A model generated the notes under the pieces. That model saw nothing but the letters and a program-made list of their open reading frames with translations. It was not told the DNA's origin and did no database searches. 64,000 bases of DNA, from contig OY978525.1 in the NCBI GenBank assembly GCA_963854835.1, positions 20,802,309 to 20,866,308 of the forward strand. Direction: 5' to 3'. The DNA is from Megamerina dolium. Lineage: Eukaryota; Arthropoda; Insecta; Diptera; Megamerinidae. Numbering within the stretch: position 1 is the first letter of the stretch; each line of letters opens with the position of its first letter. Positions 44,248 through 57,757 of this stretch are shown one piece after another. A program made the translations under genes and the position numbers.

Positions 44248-46916
44248 AACCAGAGCGAAATACAAACCAAACCTGTGACTTTAGGATCGAAAGACCACTG
44301 AATTAACTTATTTAATAGTAGTGTTGAAAAAGTCGTGAGTACGTCAATTCAGCGCCGTATGAGTGTAGTGTTTTCAAGGAATTTTCTGTGGATTTGTTTT
44401 TTTTTTTTATTACAAATATCGATCAATAAGCACCTGCATTTGAAGACAGGTGGACTTCTCTCGCAGTTGATATTAATGTCGTTTAGTTTAGCGTGGTGAT
44501 AGTTTACGGCTGATAATTTTGAAGACGTGTTTAGACCTTCAAATGAAATTCGACGGATTTTTGAATTGAGAAGTGTAGAAACCTGAATATATCATTATAC
44601 ATCAAAGTATTGGATTTCTCTGGACAGATTTGGTCCGAAGAAGGAAAAGGCAGCCCCTTTAGCCAGAAAGTTTATGACCATGAAGAGAATAATCCTCATA
44701 GACTGTTTGCATGGGAACCGATTCCATAATAACAGTCTCATCTGAACTCGGCTACGAGTGACTGCTAGACTTACAATGCTTGCTAAAAACTGATTCCCTG
44801 CGGTTTTTTTTAGTATGAAAGTTTAGCCCATCCGAGAGTACAGCCGAGATAGAGACATATTTTGCGGAGCTTAACATAAACTCAATCCTAAGGTGATTTA
44901 TATCGTTTTTGAGTAAGTTAATTCAATTTAAAACTTTGAAACTCGATTCTTATGTGACATAAACAAATTTTACTGGGCAAACAGAGAGCAGAACAAAAGG
45001 CAAATCTTAATGAATCCATTCAACAGCATTGCTTAGACCTATTTTTTATAGTACCACGGATTTCAAATTCATCATAATATATAAACTTTCTATTATCAAC
45101 AATATATCAAAGTCTATGAGATATTTCATAGATTTAGCTCTTCAAAATGAAAAACTAAATTGCCGTCGGCTGCTGCGGAAGAAATGCTACAAACTCACTC
45201 TTAGTGAAATTATTAGAATCGGTAGGCAATAAAAACAGCTGCGCATAAATACAAATGCAACCAGCACATTTATAGAAACTGACAAAAAATTATAAATGAA
45301 AATAAAAATTTGCATATGAAACCAATTGCAACTTTACAAACAAAAAAAAAAACATATACGGTAACGAATATACAAAAGATGCAAAAAGGATACAGCAAAC
45401 ACTTCAATCTGACAGCATCACAACGGCAACTAGCATCAATAGGAATTGTTGTGAGTGCAAATCATTTATTGAACAATAGTGAAAGGTGGTGAAAATACAC
45501 GCTTTTCATATGCAAATTAACCAAATGATGCATGTTTTTCAAAGTGACTATATGAGCATGGATTTATGCTTGTATGTACGATATATATTTCCATATTGAT
45601 GCGTTAGAAAAACAAAAAATCAAATATGCTAAATAATATTGAAAACGGATTACAAATGCATATGCACAATGGTTATGGTTATGTATGTATTTAATTTCTC
45701 ACATTTGGTATTTCATGTGCTATTGGCACAAACTAGCATACAGGCAAATATAATTTATGCAAATTTTTGGCAGCAAATTATTCGATGAAAATGAAAACTG
45801 AGCTTCATTACAATGATTGGCAAATATATCTAATAAGTTCTAGGACATTTTCCAGGTTAGTGAACTGTGCAATATCTTAGATTAGCACATATATATTGGA
45901 AAATTCATGCAATGCGATTATTTTGTTTGGCATGCATATACAAGGATTATTGCCTTCGTTATTTGCAATGTGTAGAGGCAACTTAAATTTTATATTATCA
46001 GCATTTAATTATAATGTAAGAAAAATTTATATCCTAGGATCTAAACAAATTAAGGGCTAAAACGTATAGATTTTTGAACAAAAGACCACCTGTGTATTTA
46101 TATTTTTATTTTTGTTCTTCATTTAGCTTTAATGAGTCTGGGTCTTTTTTGAAATCTGAGCATTCAAATGAAGTTTATGTCAAAAGAACAAAGGTCATTG
46201 GAAATTCTATACAGCAACAAATTGACGATCAGATCTCTCCATATTTATTCAAACATCAATAACTGCGTCTACCCAAAAAAAGAGTTTGTCTAAAACGTGA
46301 AAAGGAGTGCGTCTACAATATTTGCCTGCTACTTATGATTTCCAAAATTATAGCCGATGTTCTACTTAAATGTTGACTCTTGCACGGGGTTTCGTTTGTT
46401 CACAGAGATTGCTTATAGAGGGCCCCTTGTGGTAGAGGCAAATTGGAGAAGATAAAGGCCAAAAATAAGTCAACTTATGACAATACCTAATACCGCGTTT
46501 TAGACAAAAAATAACTCTCCATATCTGTCTTGAGTTCAATAAGTCGGAATTATATGCCGAGTGGTATTTATTTGATTATTTTCATAACATAACTCTCATA
46601 TGGGTTCTCTTTCATAGATAATCAGAAAGCTGATGAGTTGTAGCAAACGGGAGCATCTCTTGATGTATTCGGTTTCGGTTTCTCTGATAGTCGTCAAGGA
46701 GGTCGCGTACCTCAATAAACTACATGGTTAATCGAAGATGGAAATTATTATATTCATTGAGGAAAATGGCCTTCATATAATAAGAATAGGTCTCGAGAGT
46801 TCCATTTTAGGAGCCATAGCAATGTTGAAAGACTTTCGGAAGCTTAGACGTGGGTGGGCTTAGTAGTAGTTTACCATTAGTCTTGGCTGAAGAAGGGATT
46901 TTAAATCTATATCTAT
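44248..46916. other. No gene recognised
   Basis: AT-rich intergenic DNA. Frames at 45029-45232, 45310-45492 and 46074-46262 have no recognisable domain. The segment 46858-46905 resembles 47294-47345 on the other side of the next SINE. Confidence 0.55.
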
Positions 46917-47269
46917 ACAAATAAATATGTGGCAGTTAAAGCCCCGAAGGTCTTATTGGCCGAGCTTCTCTTCCATTACTGTTGTGCGTGTTAAATTTTG
47001 GACAGTATTAGAAGGGACCTATTTATTTTAGCCGGTTCCGAACGGCAGAACCCTTGTGACATCACTTTTTCTGATCTTTGTCACAGAGTTCATTTAGAAG
47101 CTTTTTCATTGCAAGTTGTTACTGTAGGAAGAATTGCCAATTGCTTGCTGACAGGTGGGTACCGTTCTGAAGAAAAATATTTTCGTTATTAAATTTGTAA
47201 TGCAGCAGCCGGTGATTGAACCACGACCCGCAGATCCGAAGGCCAACACACTAACCACTGAGCTACTGC
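46917..47269 (-). repeat. tRNA-derived SINE, nearly full length
   Basis: Type-A tail ('ataaatatgtggcagttaaa'), full body, box B ('ggtgattgaaccacgaccc' on the plus strand) and box A ('ccactgagcta'), ending a few bases short of the usual head. Substitutions are scattered. I found no clear target-site duplication. Confidence 0.87.
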
Positions 47270-47439
47270 TAGAATACCTAAACTATTATTCATGGGTTTA
47301 GTAGAAGTTTACCATTAGATCAATATTCAGCGAGAAAGTGATTTTAAAGTGACTCCACCGTTACGTGATCAGCCACCGCAAGCAACCAATCACTAATAAT
47401 TAATGGGGATTTTGCAACCACCATGCCGCTACATTCAAC

Positions 47440-47650
47440 TATTCGGATGACAACTGATCGGTTAAATGGTGTCGCAAAGATGTTCAATGTTCTAGATATG
47501 AAAGTCAAGTCTGCTGACCTTAACATCAATTTAAAGAAGACCAAATTTTTAAGTTTTAGCAGTGAAGTTGAAGATATATAGAACCAATTTACAGCGAAGT
47601 TGCGAGAGGCGGCAATATAATAGAAGACATTGCCATTGATTACAATAATT
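47440..47650 (+). pseudogene. Possible LINE reverse transcriptase shard
   Basis: The plus strand reads NGVAKMFNVLDMKVKSADL and NINLKKTKFLSFSSE, followed after a stop by SEVARGGNIIEDIAID. This resembles the reverse transcriptase segment just after YADD in RTE/CR1-type LINEs, where 'GLxINxxKTKxL' precedes 'GSxVxxxGGxxxDIxxRI'. The YADD motif itself is not visible and the similarity is short, so this is tentative. Confidence 0.4.
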
Positions 47651-47759
47651 AAACCTTTGCTTGTGAAAGAATGAAAGCATTAAGGTATTCTATAGCCACA
47701 CGAAAAAAAGAAGCGGCCTTGCTCAGCAGACAAGATGGGAATTTCTCTACGTGTTTGGG

Positions 47760-47990
47760 ATCTCTAAATTCGATTCCGGGGTTGGGTTGACACGGTTACA
47801 TCACATTTCATCCCAAATCTAAAAAAAAATGTTAAATGATTATGGCACAAAAAGAATTTAAAAACACCTAAAATACATACGTATCCTCTTAATGTGCCAG
47901 AAATCGCCCCTTGGGTAATTAAATGAATGACCGACATCAATGAATTCTTTTGCCCCAATATTTCCCTCGTACAGTGCTTAGATTTGGTTC
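47760..47990. repeat. Dispersed 'Y' repeat, short fourth copy
   Basis: Contains 'gaatttaaaaacacctaaaat', 'ccagaaatcgccccttggg', 'taattaaatgaatgaccgac' and 'tttgccccaatatttccc', which correspond to one Y unit and part of a second. Confidence 0.55.
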
Positions 47991-48586
47991 ACTAAAATAT
48001 TGACATTTTTATAGAATTGTACGAACAATTAGATATAAAATCATGAATTCAATGCTAAAATTTGAAATGTAAACTTATGACACACTCAAGTAGGTCTTCA
48101 TAAAATGTAGTTCTACAACTTTTCGGACTACTTCAAAACATAAAGAATTTTTCAATTTTTATAATTTATCCATGGTAACTGCTGTGTGTATGCACATATG
48201 ACATACGCCATATACAAATAAACACTTATACACATACTCACTGAAACAAAATGGCGTCTACTTGAACTAATCCAATTTATTACAGCTCCATAATTTTTTC
48301 CTTATTTGTTTAGCAAGAAAGAGAATATTTTCATTTGACTTCATTTCTCATTCGTACAGTCATCCTACTACGCACCCTCACCCTTTATGTCATATACATA
48401 TAATACTCGTATATACCTATATTATACATAGATATATGTATATGTACGTATAGAAACTACACACCAACTTGCGATGCCACCTAAGCTGTATCTTATTAGT
48501 ACAAAGCGAATATGTTGCATATTTACCCTCGAGTTCATTTTATTACTTTGCTCTTTACACCACTCCATGTGTCGAGCAGTTGTATG

Positions 48587-48617
<31 letters not shown>

Positions 48618-50394
48618 ATTGTAACTTCCCCCCGCTGATAAATGCTTAAAATGCGTATTATGATAAATTGCATTGTGCACCCACCCATAGACCCAATCCC
48701 ACCCAAATATGTACACCACCAGCGCCCGCCATCAGCAACAGCAGCCGCATCATCTTGTTTAGAAATAACAACTAAAAATTACTTACGTTTCAGTCGTATA
48801 TGTGTACATAGGCATATATGTCTGGTATGGTATGTACGTTATGGTAAGTAGTAGCAGTACTTGTTGTTGCTATTAAAAACCATCAAAAAGGATTTAACTC
48901 GATTTACACATACAGCATATACGAGCACTTTTGATGCCTTCTTCTATTATTGATGCTGTTGTTTTCCTTATCTTCTCCCGTTTTGTGAAGAAAATATTTT
49001 GAAAAATATGTGAAATTGAAGTTGAAGTTGAAAAAATGGCTAGCTAGATGTTTGGTTGGTGGAGTTTTATTTGGTAATGTGGGGTTTAATGTTCAATAGA
49101 AGGTGAGATGTTTTAGAATATTGCAAATGATATAATTTCAAAATAAAATACCATTAATGAGGGAATAGAATCATAAAGGGTACAAATTGTCGTAAAAAAT
49201 TTTACGTCCATCATTAGACATACAAATATTTCTAATCTACTAGAAATGAAATACCTCTTATGTCTAGGAACAAGTTATGGAAATGTGTTGGAAAGTTTCA
49301 TTTTTCATTGCAAACTTCAGAAGTGCTCCCTTACTTAAGTCTGCTGCTTCAGCTCGATCATTTTGTAGACTCTACAGTGTAGAGTGCTCATGGAATAGAT
49401 GCTTCAGCGTTTTTCCTAAACCTTACATCACTTGAACCCATCAACGTGGGATGCTGCGAGATTGAGTCCCATGATTGTGAACATTACTATCCTGCATTTT
49501 GCTCTGTTTAGAGACATTATCAGCTTAGGAAAGGTGGGGTTATGTAGTTTAAGCATGATGTTGACAATTACGAAGGTATTAGGGATTTTTCAGTTCTATG
49601 TCGCTTTTCTTCTCATGCCTAAGTTTTCTTATTTTCCTTGTGTCCTGGTACTCAATATATCCATAGCCTTCTGACATTCTGTTCTAGCAAAGTTCGAAAT
49701 TTTCCCAAAAAAAGATATTTTAGGACCCAGTGTTTGACTTTTGAGTATGGTAAAGGTAACGGTAATAGTAACGGTAATAGTAATGTTACGAGTTGTCTGC
49801 TGTATTTCTTACCAGCAAATTTCATAAAATTGTTAACTGACCGCGTTTAAATTAATAAAAATACATCTTCAGGCAACAAGTGCTGCTTTGGGCTCGTCAG
49901 TCAATGCAACCAAAAGAAAGACATCGGAAAAAGCTACTAAACGATGCTGGAATGAAAAAATAAATTATTGATAATTTAGGATCCAAAGAATCAAGACTAT
50001 GTATTGGAAGTAGGGCCTACTTACATTAGGTGCGAGGGGATTGGAAACCACGATTAACGAAGAGTATTCTAAAGCACTAACTACTGTGCGAAAAGAATCT
50101 GGATTACACACAATACATATTTCAGCGGACAAGTGCTCACGTAGGTTGCAAAGTATTTTTCCATCTTCATCACAGATGAGGAAGTTATGTGTTTTTGAGA
50201 ACAAAATTGCATGAAATACCAAATAAAGTACAGTCTAATAGACTTCTCCGGTAATTTAATGTTACTTTTACTTTATGTAATTAGATAAAATAGACTAACG
50301 TAAAAATTAGACTCTCTGCTCCGAAGAAACATGGCCTAAGTTATCTTCCAGAAATATTTTTTATATTAAGTAAGTTTAGGCTTAAATGTATAGC
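47991..50394. other. No gene recognised; simple repeats
   Basis: Intergenic DNA with a (TA)n(TG)n tract at 48587-48618 and a 12-bp unit 'ggtaatagtaac' repeated near 49750-49785. Frames at 48422-48706 and 49432-49850 have no domain. Confidence 0.6.
48587..48618. repeat. (TA)n(TG)n microsatellite
   Basis: Compound dinucleotide tract, TA units followed by about eleven TG units. Confidence 0.93.
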
Positions 50395-50540
50395 CGATTC
50401 CGAACGGTAGAACTTTTACGGCATTACTTTTTCTGAACTTTTTGACATAACTTTTCACGAGTTCTCATATTTGCTGTCAAAGTATTTCCAGCTGCTGGCT
50501 AACATGCGGAACCATTTGAAAAAGCAAATTTGTTCCCCTT
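50395..50540 (-). repeat. Old SINE body fragment
   Basis: Words from the SINE body survive in order: 'agccgattccgaacggtaga', 'acggcattactttttctgaa', 'gctggctaacatgcggaacc' and 'atttgaaaaagcaaatttg'. Both the tail and the tRNA head are gone, and divergence is high. Confidence 0.6.
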
Positions 50541-51957
50541 CTAAAGGCGTAATCCACCCCACCCCGTAATCTATTTTATCGCTTTGCGAACTCAGAGAAC
50601 TCTAAAGAAATCTTTGTTACACTCAAATATTTGGAGAAATGAAGCCTATTACTTTCATTGCCAGTAAAAATGCCCACATCCATTGGAACGCACTTGATTA
50701 CCTATTATCTCTATGGTCTCCTTCTGGTTGAAACTTGTAATAGAAACAGTTTCACAAACTTCGAATGTGTATTTTTCAATATTAATTTTCTTTATTATAA
50801 CTTATTCGATTGAATATATTTTTATGTAAAAAAAAAAAAAATTAGAAAAGAAGCGACTGAATCTACTCAACTCCAACTACCCGTATGTTTGTTTTAAAAG
50901 TCGAAATTGATATCTTCTTCGTATTGCGAAATAGCACATTTTTCTCAAACACATTTCACTTCCAACATCGCCATGTGCTTTTTAGATTTTGTCTTGTTCC
51001 CTTTCCTGTTTTTGTTTGTTTGTTTGTTTCTTCACTAAGTATTACTATGATTATTTTCAATTGACTACATATAGAATGACCAATTTCCAAGACATTTATG
51101 TCAAAAATAGTATTCCAAATGAAATTTTAACTTTATTTTCGTTGAAGAGGTTTGAGAACGTATACATACGCGTACAACATAAAATCCATATCCATAATAT
51201 GATGCCACCACATTCTATTTGGCTTATTTATTTGTTGAATTTTTGTTAGTAGGTTTGTTGTTGTTGTTATTTTGAGTCCTTCTGCATAACTCAATATCAT
51301 ATTACGGCCATTATTGAAGAAAGACAACAGGACAGTTGGTTTTCAATGTTCTTATTTGTCCACCACTCTTATCCGTATTTTTTATGGACATTTCTTCTTT
51401 TTCAATTTTTTGCTATTTTGCATATTTTATTTGCTCACCACTTTGAGAATTTCACCATTTTCGTTCAAATTTCATACGTAAAAGTAGTTTAGACGAGTAT
51501 CCCCTTTTCTGCCGATGTCTTCAGCACTTCATTTACTTCAATGGTCCATTTGTTTTTATTGCTTTCAACTAAATAATCAAGTAACCGAAGAAAAACAAAA
51601 TTTTAGTGGTTTCTCAGTAAATATTCAGAATTTATCATTCATTTTGTTTTTAATTGAAAACAAAACACAAAACGGAAAAAAATATGGATGGAATTAATCT
51701 TTCTTCACAAAAATGAAGTTCAAAATTTTCAAGATATATTTAAGAAGATTTGACTTATTGAAGAAAATGCTGGTGAATTCGTTACACAGGGGAGGGTAAC
51801 CATCGAAACGTAAACCTCTTGAAGAGCCCTAATCAACTTTACTTGGACTAAAGGGTTTTTTTTATTTGTAGGCACTTAAGACTGTTCTTTGTTGCAAAAG
51901 TTTCGGCACAATTATCGTAATAAAGACAAATTACAACAATTTTCCCAATATTATTTC
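50541..51957. other. No gene recognised
   Basis: AT-rich intergenic DNA. Frames at 50989-51327 and 51515-51697 have no domain. Confidence 0.6.
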
Positions 51958-52135
51958 ATTTTACTAATCAATTGAGAGGCCTTTTCGGTGTCGGTCTCCC
52001 GAATTGCGTTGCGGATGGACGTCACGGCACTTTTTATATTATTGACATCATTATAGTGATGGCATTGCATGGCAATTTTCATCAGCTGGAAAAGAAAGTA
52101 GTCGAACGAAGCGAGATCGAGTTAATATGGCCGTG
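51958..52135 (-). pseudogene. Mariner transposase C-terminal remnant
   Basis: The minus strand reads LDLASFDYFLFQLMKIAMQ, then NDVNNIKSAVTSIRNAIRET and EKASQLISK. The first part matches the third catalytic motif 'SPDLAPSDYFLF' of mariners, with Pro and Ser changes and a stop just before it, so the third Asp is present. Earlier gene parts are not recognisable. The rest of the 51840-52350 interval is probably eroded sequence of the same element. Confidence 0.6.
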
Positions 52136-52359
52136 ATTTACTTTTTGGTTAAATACTGGCTTCATCGAAGTTAACTTTTTTGTCTGCTATTAACTTGTGT
52201 GGAACAAATCAAGTACACATATTTCATTGCATTTAATATCAGTGTTCTTTCAGTCGTTCGTAATCTGATAAAATCAGTTCTAGGATTATATATCGGAAAA
52301 AAAATTATCACCATAAAGTTTTTCATCAGTTACTTATTTTGGTGAGTATTTTAGGATAC

Positions 52360-53244
52360 TCAAAGTAGATTTTGAATAATCCCCTTGGCTTTAGCTAGGG
52401 GACCACTTACATCGGCAATGGGTGTTAGTTCATTGTCTGCAGATGAGCCCCTACGAGCTAGCTCATCAGCAATCTCGTTGCCTGCGATTCCCTTGTGTCC
52501 TGGAACCCAGATAACTGATACTTCGAGGTGGGTAGATATTGGGGTTGTTATTTGTTTACACTCTCTGACCAGCTTTGAGCTAACAGTTGGCGGGGCTAGC
52601 GCCTTTATAGCTGCCTGGCTATCGGAGAGAATTGTCGCCTTTCCAGTTATGTTCCTCTGTTGCAGCAATTCGCATGCTTGCAAAATTGCGTATACCTCCG
52701 CCTGGAACACACTGCAATAAGAAGGGAGTTTTACGGACGTTGATCTTTCTAAGGACTCCGAATAGATTCCTGCTCCAACTCCAGAGTCCATTTTGGAACC
52801 ATCAGTGAAAATGTGTGTATCCCTACCAGTCAGGATCCCACCTTTCTTCCACTCATTTCTACTAGGAAATACGGCCTTGATGCCTCTCTCAAAAGCCAGC
52901 TTGCGAGGGCAGAAGTCCGTCCTGTTATCAACTATATCTATAGGTACATTCCTAAGGATGCTACTGTGTCGTTGTTGAGTACACTTCCAACATCCAGATT
53001 CCCTGAGTCTGAGTGCCGTTTGCGATGAAGTACATAGTATGTGCAAGTCAATTGGAAGAAGGTTCAAAATAGGATCCAAGGCTGCTGCAGGGCAGGTACG
53101 ACAGGCCCCAGTGGCACCAACGCACGCAGTGCGCTGAACTTTCCGTAGTTTATTGGTGTTATAGTTCTTCCGTAGAGCTTCCCACCAAACTACAGAGCCA
53201 TAAGTCAACACCGGTCTCACTACCGCTTGGTACATCCAGAATAC
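52360..53244 (-). pseudogene. RNase H-bearing LINE ORF2 (I/LOA/R1 group), partial, cut by the gap
   Basis: On the minus strand the open frame enters from the assembly gap with FWMYQAVVRPVLTYGSVVWW (reverse transcriptase thumb) and continues through KLRKVQRTACVGATGA. It then has a complete RNase H domain: HIFTDGSKMDSGVGAGIY (Asp), YCSVFQAEVYAILQACEL (Glu), TILSDSQAAIKAL (Asp), and VIWVPGHKGIAGNEIADELA (His and last Asp). All four carboxylate positions of RNase H are present. The frame stops at 52360-52362 soon after RNase H, before the usual Cys-His tail, so this end is truncated or mutated. Upstream reverse transcriptase motifs, if present, lie in the gap. Confidence 0.9.
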
Positions 53245-53444
53245 NNNNNNNNNNNNNNNNNNNNNNNNNNNNNNNNNNNNNNNNNNNNNNNNNNNNNNNN
53301 NNNNNNNNNNNNNNNNNNNNNNNNNNNNNNNNNNNNNNNNNNNNNNNNNNNNNNNNNNNNNNNNNNNNNNNNNNNNNNNNNNNNNNNNNNNNNNNNNNNN
53401 NNNNNNNNNNNNNNNNNNNNNNNNNNNNNNNNNNNNNNNNNNNN
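53245..53444. other. Assembly gap of 200 N
   Basis: Exactly 200 unresolved bases. The round size suggests a placeholder of arbitrary length, placed inside a LINE where repeats commonly break assemblies. Confidence 0.99.
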
Positions 53445-55089
53445 TACGTATACTTGTGAAAACCACCAAAAATAAAGCTGCCATTTATTCAACCAAAAAT
53501 TGCACGCTACCATCGCTCGCTATTGTTTCCATAACGTACTGCATTCAGTGTAAGGATAATAGAAAATAGAGAGTTACTGTAGTGTATGTGTATTTATGCA
53601 CATTTATGTATTTTTCATTTGCATGAATTTTTCATTGTTTTCACTTCCACTGCTAGCTTCATACAACTATGAGTTGCATTTGTACCAGTACATGCTTCGC
53701 AGTAGACGTACTAAATATACTTATACTATATAAGTAGTAGTGTGTAAGTACAATATATGTATATACACGTGAAATGATGCTTGAAAATATTGCAGTACAA
53801 ACAAAAGATTGCAACAAAAGCATCAAGTAGTTACTAAGAACATTTACACAGCTAGTGTTGCATTCATATTTGCCCATCCCCACCTATAATATGTATGTAT
53901 ACATGGAATACTAATAAAATAAGACATTTTTAAGATGATACCAACAACGATGACGACTACGGCCATTACCACTAGTAATACTATACCACCACCATGTTGG
54001 TGACGATGATGATGTTGAAGCTCTGTGGAATAAAGATTAGACGGACAGAATATTATATACGTAGCAACAAAAATAGTGGAAAAATATTTCATTTGTTAGT
54101 AAGCAAAAACAAATAACATTTATTAAATGCTGATTATGAGCACATCCTTTGAGTTGAATACACAAATATATCCTTTACAAAGATATCTTTTTCAAAAAGT
54201 GAAAATTTACTCTAGACTTTAAAACAATAATTTAGAAACTGATGTAGAGTCTCTTAATTTGTACTATACAAGTAATATGGATCTTTCTATTCTATACGAT
54301 ATTCAAAATTATTTGTGCTAAGTATGGAATACTTATCTTGGTAATATAGAGACTTATAGAGTAGTCTGAACATAGGACAAAATGTAGCAAATGGCTTACA
54401 TTCTTCAAATGGAAAGCCTGCTTCTTAAATATTATAAATTTCTAAATAAATTTCAATAATTAAAACGTCAGAAGATATTTCCACTCGGCATCACAATCGT
54501 CCAAAACCTTTTTGTTTTGGATTTCGTAGCCTTTCACATTTTAGAAATTCATGCTGTAACAACATCCATGGTCTCAGATCTTGGTTTTGAAAGTTGTTGT
54601 ACATTACTGTTATATTTATTCCATTCATACTAAATTATTCGGCCTTTACAGCGGGATAAAATTTTGTTCACGTAAAGAACATATTACCAATCGGTTCTGT
54701 TTTTCGCTCTTAAGCTACAGTTGCAAATTCGGACTTCTTCTCCGTCCGCGGCCACCAACCGGTACCGAACAGAGCATTTAGTTCTTTGGAATAATGTATA
54801 CCAATTCGTTCGATCTGATCGAGTCAGTTCAATCATTATTACATAACAGAGAACTAAAGACTGCATTATTGAAAAAACTTCATGGTACAAAAGCCACGCG
54901 CCACGTAACAATCAGATAACTCAGTCAAATGAATGAAAGAAAGGTCTTCACCACCAGACTAAATAAGTATTTTTCTACGTAATTTGGTCTTTCAGTTCAA
55001 ATTCGAGCTTGGTTTGACACAATTTGAAATTACAATTTATTTCTAATGTCACAAAATTTATAAAAACTGAAATGTTCATTAAAATACCT
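53445..55089. other. No gene recognised
   Basis: The sequence after the gap does not obviously continue the LINE frame. The rest is AT-rich intergenic DNA. The opposing short frames at 54581-54911 have no domain, although 54700-54910 is less AT-rich and may be worn transposon DNA. Confidence 0.5.
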
Positions 55090-55530
55090 GGAATCACCAA
55101 TAGATGAGTTAAATATATGATAAAACCCCATTAATGTTTCTCCTTAATGTTTGTTCTGAATATACTTGCCTCCTATCCCTTTACAAAGTTAACGATTTTT
55201 TTTTTATAAATTTAACCCCCACCGATCCCAAAGTGCTCCAAAAGAGGTAAAATATGTGATCATTAAACGTTTACCATTAAATATTTTTCCTAAACTTACT
55301 TACTCTCTATCTTTAATCCTTCGGAAGACTACCCAGCAAAATGAACTTAGAAGCACCTGATAAGCGGCAAAATAACCAAGAAATCGATCTTACAGCAACC
55401 GAAAGTTTGACCCCATTAGATCTTCTGCATCAGCATTTCCACCAACTACACTATAAATACCCTCTACAAAATTGATGTTTTTTCGAAATTTTAAAAATAT
55501 TATTTGTAGAAGCTCAGAAAATTTTACATC
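55090..55530. repeat. Dispersed 'Y' repeat, fifth copy
   Basis: Contains 'gtgctccaaaagaggtaaaa', 'tatgtgatcattaaacg', 'ttcctaaacttacttactct', 'agaagcacctgataagcgg', 'aagaaatcgatcttacagc' and 'ccctctacaaaattgatgtt'. It is one of the clearer copies: about two and a half units. Confidence 0.6.
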
Positions 55531-55659
55531 ACAAGAACTATGTCATTCAAAGTTGTCAAATAAATGTAGTTTCCTTTCAAAACAGATCTAGCTTATTACA
55601 GACAATAATACTAGAAGAAATATTAGGCTATGGTTCTTCGGAGGCTCTAGTGACAAGTA

Positions 55660-56024
55660 AAAAAAATAAATAAATATGTGGCACTTAAAGCCCCAAAGGG
55701 CTCATTGGCCGAGCTTCTCTTCCATTACTGTTGTGCGTCTTAAATTTTGGACAGTATTAGAATGGACCTACTTATTTTAGCCGGTTCCGAACGGCAGAAC
55801 ACTTGTGACATCACTTTTTCTGAGCTTTGTCACAGAGTTCTTTTTAGAAGCTTTTTCATGGCAAGTTATTACTGTCGGAAGAATTGCCAATTGCTTGCCG
55901 ACAGGTGGGTACCATTCGAAAGAAAAATCTTTTCGATATTAAATTTGTTATGCATCAGCCGGGTATTGAACCACAACCTACAGATCAGAAGGCGAACACA
56001 CTAACCACTGAGGTACGGCACCCA
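55660..56024 (-). repeat. tRNA-derived SINE, full length, with 13-bp target-site duplication
   Basis: Nearly identical to the copy at 4720-5090: type-A tail ending in (ATTT)n, complete body, and tRNA-like head with both pol III boxes. Flanks repeat 'ctagtgacaagta' at 55647-55659 and 56025-56037. The close match to 4720-5090 suggests recent activity. One base in box A differs ('gaggta' for 'gagcta' on the plus strand). Confidence 0.92.
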
Positions 56025-56037
56025 CTAGTGACAAGTA

Positions 56038-57757
56038 CATTTTATTATATGCAATGTTACGACTTACTGTTGTATTTACGAGTAGTGAACCTAGTTCGGC
56101 ACATACATTTAAATTTCACAGCAATAGAAAAACTATGTTTGGGAATCTTTTGGATTACGGATGCGACATTCATGCTCAAAAAATTTGATGAAAAACAAAC
56201 ACAAATTATGTGATAATCAATTTTTGATTGCTATCAAGTGCTATAAATGAGTTCTATATTTAAGAGGAAAATTGAGCACAGTGCAGTTTTTATAAAGTAG
56301 ATTGATAAAGTAATATGGACGCGACGAAATATGGCAGACTTTACAGCAAGCAAATTGCAAAATACACTTACCCAAAGAAGTAGGAAGGTGAGCGGAGGCT
56401 ACATCACGGACGTGACCATTTTTTATTTTACAATATATTATATAAGCAATTCTTTAACTAATTTCTTGTGAATTAAAAGAATGAAAATAAAAAGTGCATT
56501 TCAAGAGAGGACAGAAGAATGATCTATCCATAACCAATACATGAAGAGTTTATGCGGAATGATATGAGCTGTAGTGCCGATATTTGGTATGGAAGCTAAG
56601 TTCTATCAGAGCCACAACAAAAGCTTTGTCTAAAAATTTCTATGGATTTTTGAAAATGATTCCCATATCTGATTTATTTAAAGCATCGCATTATTGTTTG
56701 TAATCTATTTCGACTTTCTTAAACAATTTTATTCTTCATAATTCAATATATTTAACACATCCCTATGACTACACGAAATTTAAATTTAAGATATCAATAA
56801 TTTCATATAATTTCAATAAATTCTATTACAATTCATTTTCTTCTTAAAGAATCCCATATATACATAAGAATGAGATATATGAAACCAAATAATTGAAATC
56901 AAATAATATTTGACCTCCAGCAATGTTATGTGACTAATACAAATAGCCTGTTTTTTTTCCTTAGGTAGTTCTACAAATAAGTACCCACTCGTATGAGGTC
57001 ATGATATTTGTTCATCTCATATTTGTATAGTAAACATATGTAACATATGACATGTGTAAGTGATATGCTTCCTGACACCGGTAAATATCAACAAATTATG
57101 AAATAAATTTTGTTAAAACCAACTACAAGGCACATGCATATGTGGTCCTTTTATACGATGCTGCATTTTATAACCTTTTCTTGAAGGTTATTAATTATAT
57201 GATGTCCGTTTTGTCATTTAGACTGTTGGTTACATACAATGTTCATATAAAGAATATGACTACATATATACCCATAGTATAACATATGTATACATTTTCA
57301 CTATCCTTTTAAGTATTTAACCACATACGTACATATAGATCGAATGGATGTATACATTTGTATTTGAATATTTTGTACAAGGAGAATCATAAATTATCAC
57401 ATTCTAAAGGAAGTAAAAGTGTTAAATTTTGAAAAGGGTTGAATTTTCTTTGCGGTTATTTCATGTAGACTTATGCAAATTGCCTATATAGAATTATTTT
57501 TTTATAATAGACATGTTTTATAATTTCAAGAAATAAGTTTTTTGCTGAATAGACTAGCGTTTTTGAATTAAATTATATGCATTTATAAGATAATAATTTC
57601 GATTTGTTAGAAATTTGAAATTAATTTCCTAATATATATTGTTTGAACTTTGTTGCTACTTCTCCAATACTCCAAAAGAACCTGTTGAAATAATTTTTAT
57701 TTAAGATTCTTTCACAAAACCGATGAGAAGTGACATTTTAAATAAGATTTCAATTTG
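56038..57757. other. No gene recognised
   Basis: AT-rich intergenic DNA without a coding or RNA signal that I can support. Confidence 0.6.

Noticed and set aside
54581..54911. Opposing frames in a less AT-rich segment, considered as an LTR or exon
   Set aside because: No LTR pair, primer-binding site, polypurine tract, domain or splice signals could be identified.
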